Positions 25,801 through 28,800 of a DNA stretch of 64,000 nt are shown piece after piece (within the stretch, counting starts at the first letter, position 1; the number at the start of each line of letters is the position of its first letter). The translations under genes and the position numbers were made by a program. A model generated the notes under the pieces. It had not been told where the DNA came from. It did not search any database and was given only the letters and a program-made list of their open reading frames with translations. Origin of the DNA: Breviolum minutum Mf 1.05b.01 (Eukaryota > Sar > Dinophyceae > Suessiales > Symbiodiniaceae); contig DF239134.1 in assembly GCA_000507305.1 (NCBI GenBank), forward strand, positions 124,001-188,000, given 5' to 3'.

Positions 25801-28800
25801 CCTTTTTTTTCAGGTTCAAAAGCCAATCATTTTCAGAGACTCAAATTGTATGGTTTATTTACGTGCGTTTACAATTTTAAACCAACAAAATGTAGGTAAA
25901 TATACCATTAAACTAACAACATGTATATAGGTTTATATACCATGCAATGCATTGAGTGTTTGGGGTCGTTTTCAGGGGTTTAAGTGAGCCATGATTGTCC
26001 CTCGTCAATAAGGGTTGGCTACAAGACACACAGAACCAGAGGCCACCTCAATGAGTTTATCACTGGGCGTTTGTGAGCGTGCTGGTCATTGGGATGCTGG
26101 GCGGCAGTGGTTGCAGAAAGGTATTTTAGGGTGGATTTGTTTAAGGTCATCTTTATTTTACACCATAGTGAAAGTAGATGGCTAGCCACTTCAAAAAGGT
26201 GGCGATTTGTAAGGGGCCATGACAAACCAAGACTAATGGGAGTTGCGCCATCTACTTTCCAACTTTCCAGGTGGTATATATCAAAAGACTTCAAATGACC
26301 TCAAAAAATTCACCTTTTGGGAATATGTGTTGTTTTTTCATGAGTTCCCCATTAGTATCTTAAATGAAGCAAATCGATGGACTGACACCCGGGTTTTGGG
26401 TCAAAGGTATTTTTTTCCCCAGAATGACACTTCAGTCGGATTGGTGAATGATTGGAATCCCTTGAGTTCTCATGGACTCACGCTTTGCGCCGAAGGAATG
26501 GAACGTTTGTCTACATGATTCGGTGCAAAAGGACCATATGAACAAGGGGAAAAGTATGTAAAAGTTCCCTGCAAAACAGCATTTGGGTCATGATAGTTAC
26601 ACTTAGTGCTACACTTCCCAAAACTGGGCATATCTTAGATTAGCCTTATTCCATCTTATTCCCTTAGCTCCTTGGAGTTGAGTGTGATTTTACATGTAAC
26701 CCACTAAGAGATTAACTTTTAACAGGGGACCTAAGGGTTGCCATGTTAGTGTTACACTTCCCAAAATGTAACATGGATTTCTGCACATGAACCCCATCAA
26801 ACAGGAGATCCGTTTTGGGGAAATCGTCGTTTTCAAGTTTTCGCCACTGCCGTTCATTGCACGGCTGGTCGACCTACGCCCCCTAACGTACCCCCCCAGA
26901 AATAAAGGTTTTTATAGCTTATAGATCTTATAGCCAGCCTTAGGAAGGGAAACCAATGAGTAGTAAGCCGTAAGCCCTTAGTATGGCCGTATTTGTGAGG
27001 GGTACGTTACGGGGGGGAGGGGTAGTTTGAGTTGCCATCGTTGTTATTTCACGGAAAAAGGGTCTCCTAACCCTTGTGTTAACTATTGGCTAAATCACCA
27101 AATATGTTTTTTTGGGGTTACATGTTGGGGGCCCAACAACCCAATTTCTATGATCCCTTTAGTTCGCACTTTCGCACGTCAAAATGTATTATAACAAATG
27201 GTAGAAGTTCGATTCATGCCCCGGGGGGGGGTAGGTTGACTTGCCATTATTATTTGTTCGGGGGTGTACATTGGAATTTCATCCTCTACTACCTATAATA
27301 CTATAGGGGTATGGCAAGGTCTGACGCACGACATTCGCACTTTCGGACTACGACCTGAAATAGTATAGCCACACATGATGTCAATTAGAACTACAAGGTG
27401 GGCCCCGGAAAACCAGTTATAAATGGGGTGAAATATCTCCACTTATAGGGGTTATAGCCCCAGTTAGTCGTCACAAGAAGAAAACGGACTTATACGACTT
27501 GGTTATGATCTCATTCATCGATCTTGGAGCCAGTTGTCACAAGCACCGAGCAACAACGTGTGAGGCCGCCATTGGTTCCTTTCGTGCGCGAGGTGGAACA
27601 GATGCCAGCTAAGTCTGTGCATGAGTCGTCCAAGCTGTTTCAAGGTGAGACAGTTCTGGGAGATCAGCTGCCATGCCCAAGGCTTCCGAAAAGTTTGCGG
27701 CAGCTTTACGGGAACAGCATGGACGCAGAATCCCGAATCATGCCATTTTTCCATCCTGTACATGAAGAGAATGCGTACAAGAGTGATCTTCCTGGTGGCC
27801 TTGAAAGCGCCAAGCCTTCCAAAAACGTCATTTTTGCCGAGCGTTGGAAACACAGTAGTTGCAACCTGGCAGACCCATCTGAGAGAATTGCTGTATCGAA
27901 AAACCCTTCATTTCATAGGGAGTCCTTGGAGATTGGATTTTGGTACTACTCGCCAGAATTTTCTTGTATAAGATATATTAACATATACATATGGTGTTCA
28001 TGTAGGTCAATATACCAGTCCCATGGATCCGTCATGGGATATATAACCTTTAGTAGGAAAGCAACACTTCCCGATAAAAATATATTCATGACCTTTTTGG
28101 GATGCGAAATTATGTGACCTTTTCACTCAAAGGTTGCAAGTTGGTGACCTCCAACAGTGACCAACCCAACGTTTGGGGACCAAAAGGTTACTTTGAATCA
28201 CCTGATGGAACTGTTTTGTGACCCATACCATCCATGTATATCATGTATGTATGGTATATCTACCTACATTTGGTTGTTTTTAATGGCAAATGATGTTTTC
28301 CTTCTGATATGGTATATGATATTGTTGATGGAAGAAATCCGGCTAACCTGTTGATGGAAGAAATGGAATCAATATTTGGTATTATTAAGGGCTCAATCAC
28401 CCCTCATGATTAGGGCTTATGAAAACCATTGGATTCCATTAAAAGCAAGGCCGGCTATTAAATCCTTGTTTTTAGGGGTTAGGTTTCAACTTGTAATTTC
28501 CACTATCCATTGAATGACTGAGTTATACAGAGCGCAGCTGCTCAGTTTTGACAAGTTTCCCCATGTATCACCTCTCCACATAATGCCAATTGAACAATCG
28601 TAACTATAGCCCCGGAAAACCAGTTATAAATGGGCTTCTAACCCCTATAAATGGCCGAAAACATATTGGTAACTGGGGTTGGTTCACCTGAGAAAAACAG
28701 CTAGTTCAACCATTTTTTGACGGATCTTCAGGAAGCTTCCATGGATCTCTTCAGCCACAGTCTGGAGAGGTTGGGGCCAAGGAAGTGAGAGATTTGGAGC

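Noticed and set aside
27600-27970. Long overlapping ORFs in three frames and on both strands
   Set aside because: None has a recognised motif, and all cannot be real. Only the short PPR segment at 27544-27603 has independent support.
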